The notes below the pieces were generated by a model. That model ran no database searches. It was not told where the DNA came from and saw only the letters and a program-made list of their open reading frames with translations. Shown here piece by piece: positions 24,442 through 31,971 of a stretch of 64,000 bases of DNA. Source of the stretch: Amnibacterium endophyticum (GTDB lineage: Bacteria; Actinomycetota; Actinomycetes; Actinomycetales; Microbacteriaceae); assembly GCF_042680685.1 (NCBI RefSeq), contig NZ_JBHUEA010000007.1, positions 1 through 64,000 of the forward strand. Direction: 5' to 3'. Made by a program: the position numbers and the translations under genes. Position 1 is the stretch's first letter. Every line of letters starts with the position of its first letter.

Positions 24442-26058
24442 TCACTCCCACTCGATGGTGCCGGGCGGCTTGCTCGTCACGTCGAGGACGACGCGGTTGA
24501 CCTCGGCGACCTCGTTCGTGATGCGGTTCGAGATGCGGGCGAGCAGGTCGTGCGGCAGCCGCGTCCAGTCGGCGGTCATCGCGTCCTCGCTCGACACGGG
24601 CCGCAGCACGATCGGGTGCCCGTAGGTGCGCCCGTCCCCCTGCACGCCCACGCTGCGGACGTCCGCCAGCAGCACGACGGGGCACTGCCAGATCTCCTCG
24701 TCCAGCCCGGCCGCGGACAGCTCGGCGCGAACGATCGCGTCCGCGCGGCGCAGCGTCTCGAGCCTGTCGCGGGTGACCGCGCCCACGATCCGGATGGCGA
24801 GGCCGGGCCCCGGGAACGGCTGCCGCCCGACGATGACCTCCGGCAGTCCGAGCTCGCGGCCGATCGCGCGCACCTCGTCCTTGAACAGGGTCCGCAGCGG
24901 CTCGACCAGCTCGAACTCGAGGTCCTCCGGCAGTCCGCCCACGTTGTGGTGGCTCTTGATGTTCGCGCTGCCGGTGCCGCCGCCGGACTCGACGACGTCC
25001 GGGTACAGCGTGCCCTGGACGAGGAAGCGGACCGGCTCCCCCGACTCGGCGCCCTCCGCGACCACCTCGGCGGCCGCGCGCTCGAAGGCGCGGATGAACT
25101 CGCGGCCGATCGTCTTGCGCTTCGTCTCGGGGTCGGACACGCCGTCGAGCGCGGCGAGGAAGACGTCGGCGGCGTCCACGACCTTCAGGTTGACGCCGGT
25201 CGCCGCGACGTAGTCGCGCTCCACCTGCTCGGCCTCGTCCTGCCGCAGCAGCCCGTGGTCGATGAAGACGCACGTGAGCCGGTCGCCCACGGCGCGCTGC
25301 ACCAGCGCGGCCGCGACGGCCGAGTCGACGCCGCCGGAGAGCCCGCAGACCACCCGCGCGTCGCCGACCTGCGCACGGATGCGCTCGACCTGCTCCGCGA
25401 TCACGTTGCCCGGGTTCCAGTCTGCCCCGATCCCGGCCGCGGCGTGCAGGAACCCCTCCATCACCCGCTGGCCGTGCGCGGAGTGCCGCACCTCGGGGTG
25501 CCACTGCACGCCGTAGATCCCGCGCTCGGGGCTCGCGAAGGCCGCCACCGGCGTCGTGGCGCTCGAGGCGAGCACCGCGAAGCCCTCCGGGGCCTGCGTG
25601 ACCGAGTCCCCGTGGCTCATCCAGACCGTCTGCTCGTCCGGCTGGCCGCCGAGCAGCGGGCCGTCCGTCGCGCCGTCCGCCAGCCGCACGGCGGTGGAGC
25701 CGTACTCGCGCGCCCCCGTCCTCGCGACGGTGCCGCCGAGCTGCTGCGCCATCACCTGGAAGCCGTAGCAGATGCCGAGCGCGGGCACCCCGAGCTCGAG
25801 CACGCCCGGGTCGAGGGAGGGCGCGCCGTCCTCGTAGACGCTGGACGGGCCGCCGGACAGCACGATGCCGGCGGGCTGCCGCGCCGCGACCTCGGCCGCC
25901 GTGATCGTGTGCGGCACGATCTCGCTGTAGACGCCGGCCTCGCGCACGCGCCGGGCGATCAGCTGCGCGTACTGCGCCCCGAAGTCCACCACCAGGACCG
26001 GGTGGGCCTCGCCGGGCGGCCGCTCGGGCGGAGGGACGGAGGAGTCGCTGCTCGTCAC
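24442..26058 (-). CDS. guaA: GMP synthase (glutamine-hydrolysing)
   Basis: Converts XMP to GMP. The 538-residue protein has a class I glutamine amidotransferase (VVDFGAQYAQLIARRVRE, catalytic Cys in GICYGFQVMAQQLGG, WHPE) and a PP-loop ATP pyrophosphatase (CGLSGGVDSAVAAALV), then the dimerisation domain ending with PPGTIEWE. The GTG start lies seven bases after a TAGGGT hexamer, so it is leaderless. It diverges from the Nudix-regulator operon. Confidence 0.97.
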   Translation of the reverse strand: MTSSDSSVPPPERPPGEAHPVLVVDFGAQYAQLIARRVREAGVYSEIVPHTITAAEVAARQPAGIVLSGGPSSVYEDGAPSLDPGVLELGVPALGICYGFQVMAQQLGGTVARTGAREYGSTAVRLADGATDGPLLGGQPDEQTVWMSHGDSVTQAPEGFAVLASSATTPVAAFASPERGIYGVQWHPEVRHSAHGQRVMEGFLHAAAGIGADWNPGNVIAEQVERIRAQVGDARVVCGLSGGVDSAVAAALVQRAVGDRLTCVFIDHGLLRQDEAEQVERDYVAATGVNLKVVDAADVFLAALDGVSDPETKRKTIGREFIRAFERAAAEVVAEGAESGEPVRFLVQGTLYPDVVESGGGTGSANIKSHHNVGGLPEDLEFELVEPLRTLFKDEVRAIGRELGLPEVIVGRQPFPGPGLAIRIVGAVTRDRLETLRRADAIVRAELSAAGLDEEIWQCPVVLLADVRSVGVQGDGRTYGHPIVLRPVSSEDAMTADWTRLPHDLLARISNRITNEVAEVNRVVLDVTSKPPGTIEWE

Positions 26059-26065
26059 TCCTGCA

Positions 26066-26071
26066 ACCCTA
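26066..26071 (-). promoter_or_regulatory. -10 element for leaderless guaA mRNA
   Basis: TAGGGT on the minus strand, seven bases before the guaA GTG. It lies 13 bases from the first copy of the direct repeat described at 26084. Confidence 0.5.
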
Positions 26072-26083
26072 CGGCGACCGGGA

Positions 26084-26143
26084 TCGAGTCGGTCGCACCC
26101 GAAGTGCTAGGCTCGCGCGGGTTCGAGTCAGGCGCACACGAAG
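26084..26143. promoter_or_regulatory. Tandem 21-bp direct repeat flanking a -10 element, candidate regulator operator
   Basis: Copies at 26084-26104 and 26123-26143 match at 18 of 21 positions (core TCGAGTC, then CGCAC, then CGAAG), offset by 39 bases. A TAGGCT hexamer at 26108-26113 lies between them, so the first copy covers the expected -35 zone and the second the start of the transcript. Such repeats in front of a NrtR-type regulator are what an autoregulatory operator would look like. The assignment is inferred. Confidence 0.55.
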
Positions 26144-26152
26144 GGGCGGGCC

Positions 26153-26812
26153 ATGACGGAGGCGCAGCCGGTCGCGGTCGCGGTGTCGACCGTGATCTTC
26201 GGCCTGCGCGAGGCGGACGGCGAGCCCGCGCTGCACCTGCCGCTCGTCCGCCGCGTGCGGGAGCCGCACCTCGGTCGCTGGGCGCTGCCGGGCGGACCCC
26301 TCGCCCCGGAGGAGTCGCTGCGCGAGGCCGCGCGCCGGAACCTCGCCGCCACCACAGGGCTCGACCCACGGCACCTCGAGCAGCTGTACACCTTCGGCGC
26401 GGTCGACCGGGGCGGTGCCGAGCGCCTCGTCTCGATCGTGTACTGGGCGCTCGTGCGGACCGACGAGGCCGACCGCACCCTCGACGACGTCAACGTCGCC
26501 TGGTTCCCGGTCGAGGCGCTGCCGCCGCTCGCGTTCGACCACGACGAGGTCGTCGGCTGGGCGGTCAAGCGCCTGAAGGCCAAGCTCGAGTACACCCGCA
26601 TCTCGCACGCGCTGCTGCCCGAGGAGTTCACGCTCGCCCAGCTGCGCGAGGTGCACGAGGCGATCCTCGGCCGCCGCCTCGACCCCGCGAACTTCCGCCG
26701 CCGCGTCGAGGCCACGGGCACCGTGACCCGCACCGGCGGCCTCCAGTCCGGCGTGCGGCACCGCCCGCCCGCCCTCTACCGGTCCACCGCACGACAGGAG
26801 CTGCTCACATGA
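26153..26812 (+). CDS. NrtR-type Nudix-related transcriptional regulator
   Basis: A 219-residue protein with a Nudix domain (about 8-140) and a C-terminal winged helix (about 145-215, LEYTRISHALLPEEFTLAQL and NFRRRVEATG). The Nudix box, residues 47-70, reads GGPLAPEESLREAARRNLAA, then TTGL. The REUXEE catalytic core has become RNLAAT, so the metal-binding glutamates are gone and the domain should bind but not hydrolyse its ligand. NrtR proteins sense ADP-ribose or related NAD metabolites; the ligand here is inferred. The stop overlaps the permease start as ATGA. First gene of a five-gene operon. Confidence 0.88.
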   Translation: MTEAQPVAVAVSTVIFGLREADGEPALHLPLVRRVREPHLGRWALPGGPLAPEESLREAARRNLAATTGLDPRHLEQLYTFGAVDRGGAERLVSIVYWALVRTDEADRTLDDVNVAWFPVEALPPLAFDHDEVVGWAVKRLKAKLEYTRISHALLPEEFTLAQLREVHEAILGRRLDPANFRRRVEATGTVTRTGGLQSGVRHRPPALYRSTARQELLT

Positions 26813-28275
26813 CCGCCACCCAGCCCACCGCCTCGCCGGCGGCGCCCGCGGGCGTCGAGGCGAACGGCCTGAACACCATCGCGGAGTCGGAGCGGAGGGG
26901 ACGGCCCCGCGACCTCTTCTGGCCGTGGTTCGCGGCGAACGTGTCGGTGCTCGGCATCGGCTACGGCTCGTTCATCCTCGGGTTCGGGATCTCGTTCTGG
27001 CAGGCGACACTCGTCGGGGTGATCGGCGTCGTGATCTCGTTCGCGCTCTGCGGCCTCGTCGCGCTCGCCGGCCGGCGCGGATCCGCGCCGACGATGCTGC
27101 TGTCCCGCGCCGCGTTCGGCGTCCACGGCAACCGCCTCGCCGCCGCGATCTCCTGGATCCTGCTCGTCGGGTGGGAGACCGCGCTGACCTCGCTCGCGGT
27201 GCTCGCGACCTCCACCGTCTTCACCGAGCTCGGGATCGACCTCGGGCCGGTGACGGGCGTCGTCGCCCTCGTGGTGGTCGCGGCGCTCACCGTCGGCGCC
27301 GGCGTGCTCGGCTTCGACGCGATCCTGCGGCTGCAGAAGTGGATCACCGTGATCACCGGCGTGCTCACGGTCGTCTACATCGCGCTGACCGCCGGCGACA
27401 TCGACCTCGGCACCGTCGCGTCGCTGCCCTCCGCACCGGCGACGGCGGTGATCGGCGCCCTCGTGTTCGTCATGACCGGATTCGGCCTCGGCTGGGTCAA
27501 CGCGGCTGCGGACTACTCCCGGTACCTGCCGCGCAGCGCCAGCGGCAAGGGCGTCTTCGGCTGGACCACCTTCGGCGGCGCGGTCGCGCCGATCATCCTC
27601 GTGGTCTACGGCCTGCTGCTCGCCGGCTCCTCCCCCAAGCTGTCGGAGGCCATCGGCGCGGACCCGGTCGGCGCGCTCACGACGCTGCTGCCCACCTGGT
27701 TCCTCGTCCCGTTCGCGATCGTCGCGATCCTCGGCCTGGTCGGCGGCAGCGTGCTGAACATCTACTCGAGCGGGCTCGCGCTGCTGTCCGCCGGCGTCCC
27801 GGTCCCCCGCTTCGTCGCGGCCGGCATCGACGGCGTGCTGGTGATCGCCGGCACGATCTACGTCGCCTTCTTCGCGCCGGACTTCGTGACGCCGTTCCAG
27901 AGCTTCCTGATCACCCTCGGGGTGCCGATCGCCGCCTGGTGCGGCGTCTTCGTCGCCGACGTGGTGCTGCGCCGGCGCCCGTACGCGGAGGCCGACCTGC
28001 TCACCGCCCGCGGCCGCTACGGCGCCGTGCGCTGGTCCGCGGTGCTGCTGGTCCTCGGCTCGACCGCGCTCGGCTGGGGCCTCGTGACGAGCGACACGCC
28101 AGCCTTCGCCTGGCAGGGCTACCTGCTGGGCCCCATCGGCGGGCGCACCGGCGCCTGGCAGTACGCGAACCTCGGCGTGCTGCTCGCGCTCGCGATCGGC
28201 TTCGTCGGCACGCTGCTCGCGACCCGCGGTGCGGTGCGGCGGCAGGAGGCCCAGCCGCTGCCGAAGCGCGCATGA
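26809..28275 (+). CDS. NCS1 family nucleobase/cation permease (CodB-like)
   Basis: A 488-residue protein with about twelve membrane segments. The N-terminal GRPRDLFWPWFAANVSVLGIGYGSF and the later TGFGLGWVNAAADYSRYLPR are typical of the NCS1 family, which imports cytosine, purines, allantoin, hydantoins or vitamins. The substrate cannot be read from sequence. Coupled by ATGA overlaps to the regulator upstream and the hydrolase downstream, so it should import the substrate handled by this operon. Confidence 0.9.
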   Translation: MTATQPTASPAAPAGVEANGLNTIAESERRGRPRDLFWPWFAANVSVLGIGYGSFILGFGISFWQATLVGVIGVVISFALCGLVALAGRRGSAPTMLLSRAAFGVHGNRLAAAISWILLVGWETALTSLAVLATSTVFTELGIDLGPVTGVVALVVVAALTVGAGVLGFDAILRLQKWITVITGVLTVVYIALTAGDIDLGTVASLPSAPATAVIGALVFVMTGFGLGWVNAAADYSRYLPRSASGKGVFGWTTFGGAVAPIILVVYGLLLAGSSPKLSEAIGADPVGALTTLLPTWFLVPFAIVAILGLVGGSVLNIYSSGLALLSAGVPVPRFVAAGIDGVLVIAGTIYVAFFAPDFVTPFQSFLITLGVPIAAWCGVFVADVVLRRRPYAEADLLTARGRYGAVRWSAVLLVLGSTALGWGLVTSDTPAFAWQGYLLGPIGGRTGAWQYANLGVLLALAIGFVGTLLATRGAVRRQEAQPLPKRA

Positions 28276-28811
28276 CCGGCGGGACGGCCCTCGTCGTCAT
28301 CGACATGCAGCGCGTGTTCGCGGAGCCGGGCAGCGCGTGGGCCACGCCCGGCTACGCGGACGCCGCCGCGGGCGTCGCACGACTGCTGCCCGCCTTCGCC
28401 GGCCGCACCGTCTTCACCCGGTTCGTCGCGCCGCCCACCCCGGAGGGCGCCTGGGCGCCGTACTACCGCGCCTGGCCCGACCAGCTGCGGCCGGCGGACG
28501 ACGCGATGTGGGACCTCACGATCGAACCGGGCGAGGCGCCGGTCGTCTCGGCCACGACCTTCGGCAAGTGGGGTGAGGACCTCGACGCCGCGACCAGCAG
28601 CGCCGAGCGGCTGGTGCTCGCCGGGGTGTCCACGGACTGCTGCGTGCTGTCGACCGCGCTCGCCGCGGCGGACGCGGGCCGCTTCGTGCAGGTCGCGGCC
28701 GACGCCTGCGCGGGGGTCTCGGAGGCGGACCACCGACGCGCCCTCGACGCGATGCGCCTGTACGCCCCGTTGATCGAGGTCGCCGAGGTGGGCGGACTGC
28801 TGCTTCCATAG
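28272..28811 (+). CDS. Isochorismatase-family cysteine hydrolase
   Basis: A 179-residue Rossmann-like hydrolase. The triad is visible: Asp11 in LVVIDMQ, Lys99 in TFGKWGEDL and Cys124 in GVSTDCCVLSTAL. The family includes nicotinamidase and other amide or carbamoyl hydrolases. The metal-binding His cluster of classical nicotinamidases is not evident. In context it may deamidate the imported or released base. Coupled to the permease by ATGA; the next gene starts five bases after its stop. Confidence 0.87.
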   Translation: MTGGTALVVIDMQRVFAEPGSAWATPGYADAAAGVARLLPAFAGRTVFTRFVAPPTPEGAWAPYYRAWPDQLRPADDAMWDLTIEPGEAPVVSATTFGKWGEDLDAATSSAERLVLAGVSTDCCVLSTALAAADAGRFVQVAADACAGVSEADHRRALDAMRLYAPLIEVAEVGGLLLP

Positions 28812-28816
28812 GTCCC

Positions 28817-29800
28817 GTGGACCGCAGCGATCGCGCCCTGGGGGCGCTGGTCGGGCTCGCGATCGGCGACGCGCTCGGCATGCCGACGCAGACCCTGTCG
28901 CGGGACGAGATCCGGGCCGCCGGCGGCGTGACCGGCTTCCGGGACGCGCCGGCGGAGCACCCGCTCGCGCACGGCCTGCCCGCCGGGCACGTCACGGACG
29001 ACACCGACCAGGCGCTGCTGCTCGCCGACCTGCTGGTCGAGGGCCGGGGCCGCGTCGATCCCGCCGTGCTCGCTGAGCGCCTGGGCGAGTGGGAGGACCG
29101 CATGCGGGCGGCCGGCTCGCTCGACCTGCTCGGCCCGTCGACCCGCGCCGCGGTGCAGGCGGTGCGGCAGGGCGTCCCGCCCGAGTTCGCCGGCGCGAAG
29201 GGGACCACGAACGGCGCGGCGATGCGCATCGCCCCGGTCGGCGTCGCCTGCGCCCCGGACGACCCCCGGCTGCTGGAGCGGGTCGAGGCCGCCTGCCTCG
29301 TCAGCCACCACACCTCCGTCGCGATCAGCGGGGCCGCGGCGGTCGCGGCGACCGTGAGCGCCGGCGTCGAAGGGCTCGCCCTCGCGCCCGCCTTCGCCTT
29401 CGCGCTCGACGTCGCGCGCGAGGCCTCGAGCCTCGGCCGCTGGACCGCGGGGGCCGAGGTCGCGGCGCGGATGCTCTGGGCCGCCGACCTCGCGCTGAAC
29501 GAGGACGCGGCCCGCGCCGTCGACGGGGTCGTCGCCCTGATCGGCACCAGCCTGGCGACGCAGGAGTCCGTGCCGGCCGCGTTCGCGATGCTGCTGCTGC
29601 ACCCGGACGACCCGTGGGCCGCGTGCTGCGCCGCCGCGGAGCTCGGCGGCGACACCGACACCATCGCGGCCATGACCGGCGCGATGGCCGGGGCGCTGCA
29701 CGGCGCGAGCGCCTTCCCCGCCGAGGCGGTGAGCACGGTGCTCGCGGTGAACGGGCTCGACCTCGCCGGCCGGGCCGACGCCCTGCTCGCGCTGCGATGA
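28817..29800 (+). CDS. ADP-ribosylglycohydrolase family protein
   Basis: A 327-residue all-helical ARH/DraG-fold hydrolase with all metal motifs intact: GALVGLAIGDALGMP near the N-terminus, HVTDDTDQALLLADLLV, GTTNGAAMRIAPVG, SHHTSVAISGAAAV and ELGGDTDTIAAMTGAMAGALHG. The family cleaves N- or O-glycosidic bonds of ADP-ribosylated targets, and some members probably act on small ribosides. The operon with a base permease and a PfkB kinase favours a small-molecule substrate. GTG start; coupled to the kinase by ATGA. Confidence 0.88.
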   Translation: MDRSDRALGALVGLAIGDALGMPTQTLSRDEIRAAGGVTGFRDAPAEHPLAHGLPAGHVTDDTDQALLLADLLVEGRGRVDPAVLAERLGEWEDRMRAAGSLDLLGPSTRAAVQAVRQGVPPEFAGAKGTTNGAAMRIAPVGVACAPDDPRLLERVEAACLVSHHTSVAISGAAAVAATVSAGVEGLALAPAFAFALDVAREASSLGRWTAGAEVAARMLWAADLALNEDAARAVDGVVALIGTSLATQESVPAAFAMLLLHPDDPWAACCAAAELGGDTDTIAAMTGAMAGALHGASAFPAEAVSTVLAVNGLDLAGRADALLALR

Positions 29801-30669
29801 GCCGTCGTGTCGTCACCGTCGGCAACGCGATGGTCGACGTCGTCGCACGGGTGCCGCACCTGCCGGACCGCGGCGGCGACGTGCTCGCGCGCGGCGGCGG
29901 GATCGAGGTCGGCGGCGGCGGCTTCCGCGCGGTCGTCGCGGCCGCCGTCGAGGGCGTCCCCGCCGTGTACGCGGGCCGGATCGGCAGCGGGCCGTTCGGC
30001 GCGCTGGTGCGCGCGGCGCTCGACGCCCACGGGATCGAGGTGCCGCTGCCGGCGGTACCGGGCATGGACACCGGCCACGTGCTGACCATGGTGGAGCCGG
30101 ACGGCGAGCGCACGTTCGCCACCGTGCCCGGCGCGGAGTCGGCCGCCCCTGCCCTCGAGGGGCTGCGCTGGGCGTCCGGCGACCACCTGCACGTCCACGG
30201 CTACGGCCTCGTCGCCCCCGGCAGGGCCGCTGCCGTCGTCGACGCCGTCGTCGCGCTGCCGCAGGACGCCGTCGTCCTGCTGGACCCCGGCCCGTTCGGC
30301 GCCGACGCACCGGCGGAGGCGCTCGCCCGGCTGCTCCCCCGGCTCGACTGGTGGAGCGGCAACGAGGCCGAGGCGAGGGCCGCGACCGGGCTCGGCCAGC
30401 CGGCGGACGCGGCGCGGCTGCTCGCCGGCACCGCCCGCCGGGGTGCGGTCGTCCGGCTCGGCGCCGCCGGCTGCCTGCTCGCGCTGCGCGGCGCCCCCGT
30501 CGAGCACCTGCCCGCCCCCGCCGTGCGCGCGGTCGACACGAACGGCGCCGGCGACGTGCACGTGGGGACGTTCCTCGCGCGCCTCGCCCTGCAGGACGAC
30601 GCGCGCACGGCCGCGATCCGGGCGAACGCGGCCGCCGCGGCCCACGTCGCCCGCGCACTTCCGTTCTGA
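29797..30669 (+). CDS. PfkB family carbohydrate/nucleoside kinase
   Basis: A 290-residue ribokinase-fold protein. The N-terminal substrate motif is GGGGFRAVVAAA (the usual Asn is replaced), the Mg-binding motif is WWSGNEAEARAATG, and the C-terminal anion hole with the catalytic base is DTNGAGDVHVGTFLARL. It therefore looks active. Likely to phosphorylate ribose, a riboside or a similar sugar released in the pathway. Last gene of the operon; its stop codon lies inside a 22-bp perfect hairpin. Confidence 0.88.
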   Translation: MSRRVVTVGNAMVDVVARVPHLPDRGGDVLARGGGIEVGGGGFRAVVAAAVEGVPAVYAGRIGSGPFGALVRAALDAHGIEVPLPAVPGMDTGHVLTMVEPDGERTFATVPGAESAAPALEGLRWASGDHLHVHGYGLVAPGRAAAVVDAVVALPQDAVVLLDPGPFGADAPAEALARLLPRLDWWSGNEAEARAATGLGQPADAARLLAGTARRGAVVRLGAAGCLLALRGAPVEHLPAPAVRAVDTNGAGDVHVGTFLARLALQDDARTAAIRANAAAAAHVARALPF

Positions 30670-30706
30670 AGGTGATCCGGCTTCGCCGGATCACCTTCAG
30701 AACGGA
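30660..30706. terminator. Perfect 22-bp inverted repeat, likely bidirectional terminator
   Basis: Arms 30660-30681 and 30685-30706 pair without a mismatch around a 3-base TTC loop. The stop codon of the PfkB gene lies in the left arm. The DUF3817 gene converges from the other side. No U tract. Confidence 0.7.
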
Positions 30707-30718
30707 CTCAAGGGAGGG

Positions 30719-31159
30719 TCAGACGGCGGCGCGCTCGCGCTCGGCCAGGTAGGCCGCGACCTCGTGGTGGACGCGACGCTCCATCACGAAGGACAGCCCC
30801 GGCACGACGCCGCCCGCCGCGATGACGATGAAGCGGGTGATCGGGTAGCGCATCACCGTGATCAGCACGAAGTCGGCGATCAGGTAGGCGATGAAGAGGT
30901 AGCCGTGCGTGATCAGGACGGCGAGCCCCAGGTTGAAGCCGCCGACGGACTGCGCCTGCGCCTGCGACACGAGGGCGACCGGGCCGAGCGGGCCGCCGAT
31001 CAGCACCTCGGTGTTGAACACGTAGCGGACGACGACCTCGAGGCAGACGAGCAGCAGGAAGGTGCCCGTCGCGTACGCGAAGACCTTGTAGAAGGTCAGG
31101 CTGCGTCGGATCGTCGGGAAGTCGCGGGTGGGTGGCACCCGCAGCGGTCGCGTCGGCAC
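30719..31159 (-). CDS. DUF3817 membrane protein
   Basis: A 146-residue protein with three to four membrane helices. FYKVFAYATGTFLLLVCLEVVVRY and LITHGYLFIAYLIADFVL, followed by VMRYPITRFIVIAAGGVVPGLSFVMERRVHHEV, match the DUF3817 family found across actinobacteria, often near guaA or SURF1. The GTG at 31159 lies eight bases after a TAGCAT hexamer that overlaps the SURF1 stop codon. Function unknown. Confidence 0.85.
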   Translation of the reverse strand: MPTRPLRVPPTRDFPTIRRSLTFYKVFAYATGTFLLLVCLEVVVRYVFNTEVLIGGPLGPVALVSQAQAQSVGGFNLGLAVLITHGYLFIAYLIADFVLITVMRYPITRFIVIAAGGVVPGLSFVMERRVHHEVAAYLAERERAAV

Positions 31160-31167
31160 GATCGTCG

Positions 31168-31173
31168 ATGCTA
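31168..31173 (-). promoter_or_regulatory. -10 element of DUF3817, overlapping the SURF1 stop
   Basis: TAGCAT on the minus strand, eight bases before the GTG of DUF3817. Its first three bases are the TAG stop codon of the SURF1 gene. Confidence 0.45.
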
Positions 31174-31971
31174 GGCGTCGACGGGGACGCGCTCGTCCTC
31201 GTCGACCGGCTGCTGGCGGGCCTCCCAGCGGTCCCGCACCAGCCGGTACCAGATGTAGAGCGCGAACACCGCGAACAGCGCCCACTCCACCGCGTACAGC
31301 ACGTTGAGCAGGTTCAGCTCGACCTGCTCGCCCGGCTTCGGCGACCAGATCGCGGTGAGGCCCGCCGGCGCCTGGCGCAGCGTCATCACGCCCTCGTACA
31401 CGGGTGCGTCCGCCGGCAGCGTCCAGAGGTTCACGAGCCGCGCGGTCGAGACCCCGACGAGCGCGCGAGGGTCGCCGGAGGCCGTCGGCTCGGCGCCGTC
31501 GCTGTCGACGTACCGGCCGACGAAGTCGCGCGGCTCGGCGGGGGCGGCGCGGACCTCGTCCGCCGCCCGGCGCGCGGCCTCCTCCGTCGGCGCCCAGCCG
31601 AGCCCGAGCGCGAGCTGCGACCCGTCGTCGAGGGCGGCGTGGCCGACCACCCACCAGCCGCGCTGCCCCCGGTTCAGCCGGTCGCCCACGACGAAGGTGT
31701 CCTGCGGCACCAGCCGCCCCTCGGCCGACACCGACTGCCCGACCGACGCATCGGTCTGCTGCGCGTCCGGGCGCGCGACGCTCGACAGCGACACGACCTG
31801 CTCGGTCGCCCGACGTTCGACGACGCCGCGGTCGACGGCGCGGGACAGCTGCCACTGCATCAGCCCCGCGAACACGCCCGCGAGCAGCAGGAACACGACG
31901 AGCAGCCCGAGCGACCGCGGGGTCAGGTACTCCCGCGCGAGCGTCCGGTCCGCGGCGACGTCGTCCGTCAC
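31171..31971 (-). CDS. SURF1 family protein
   Basis: A 266-residue protein with an N-terminal membrane helix (RSLGLLVVFLLLAGVFAGLMQWQLSRA), a periplasmic domain with RGQRGWWVVGHA and a C-terminal helix near EWALFAVFALYIWYRLVRDRW. This two-helix layout is that of SURF1, a cytochrome c oxidase assembly factor. The GTG start overlaps the glpD stop as GTGA. The link to glpD may be only transcriptional. Confidence 0.87.
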   Translation of the reverse strand: MTDDVAADRTLAREYLTPRSLGLLVVFLLLAGVFAGLMQWQLSRAVDRGVVERRATEQVVSLSSVARPDAQQTDASVGQSVSAEGRLVPQDTFVVGDRLNRGQRGWWVVGHAALDDGSQLALGLGWAPTEEAARRAADEVRAAPAEPRDFVGRYVDSDGAEPTASGDPRALVGVSTARLVNLWTLPADAPVYEGVMTLRQAPAGLTAIWSPKPGEQVELNLLNVLYAVEWALFAVFALYIWYRLVRDRWEARQQPVDEDERVPVDA

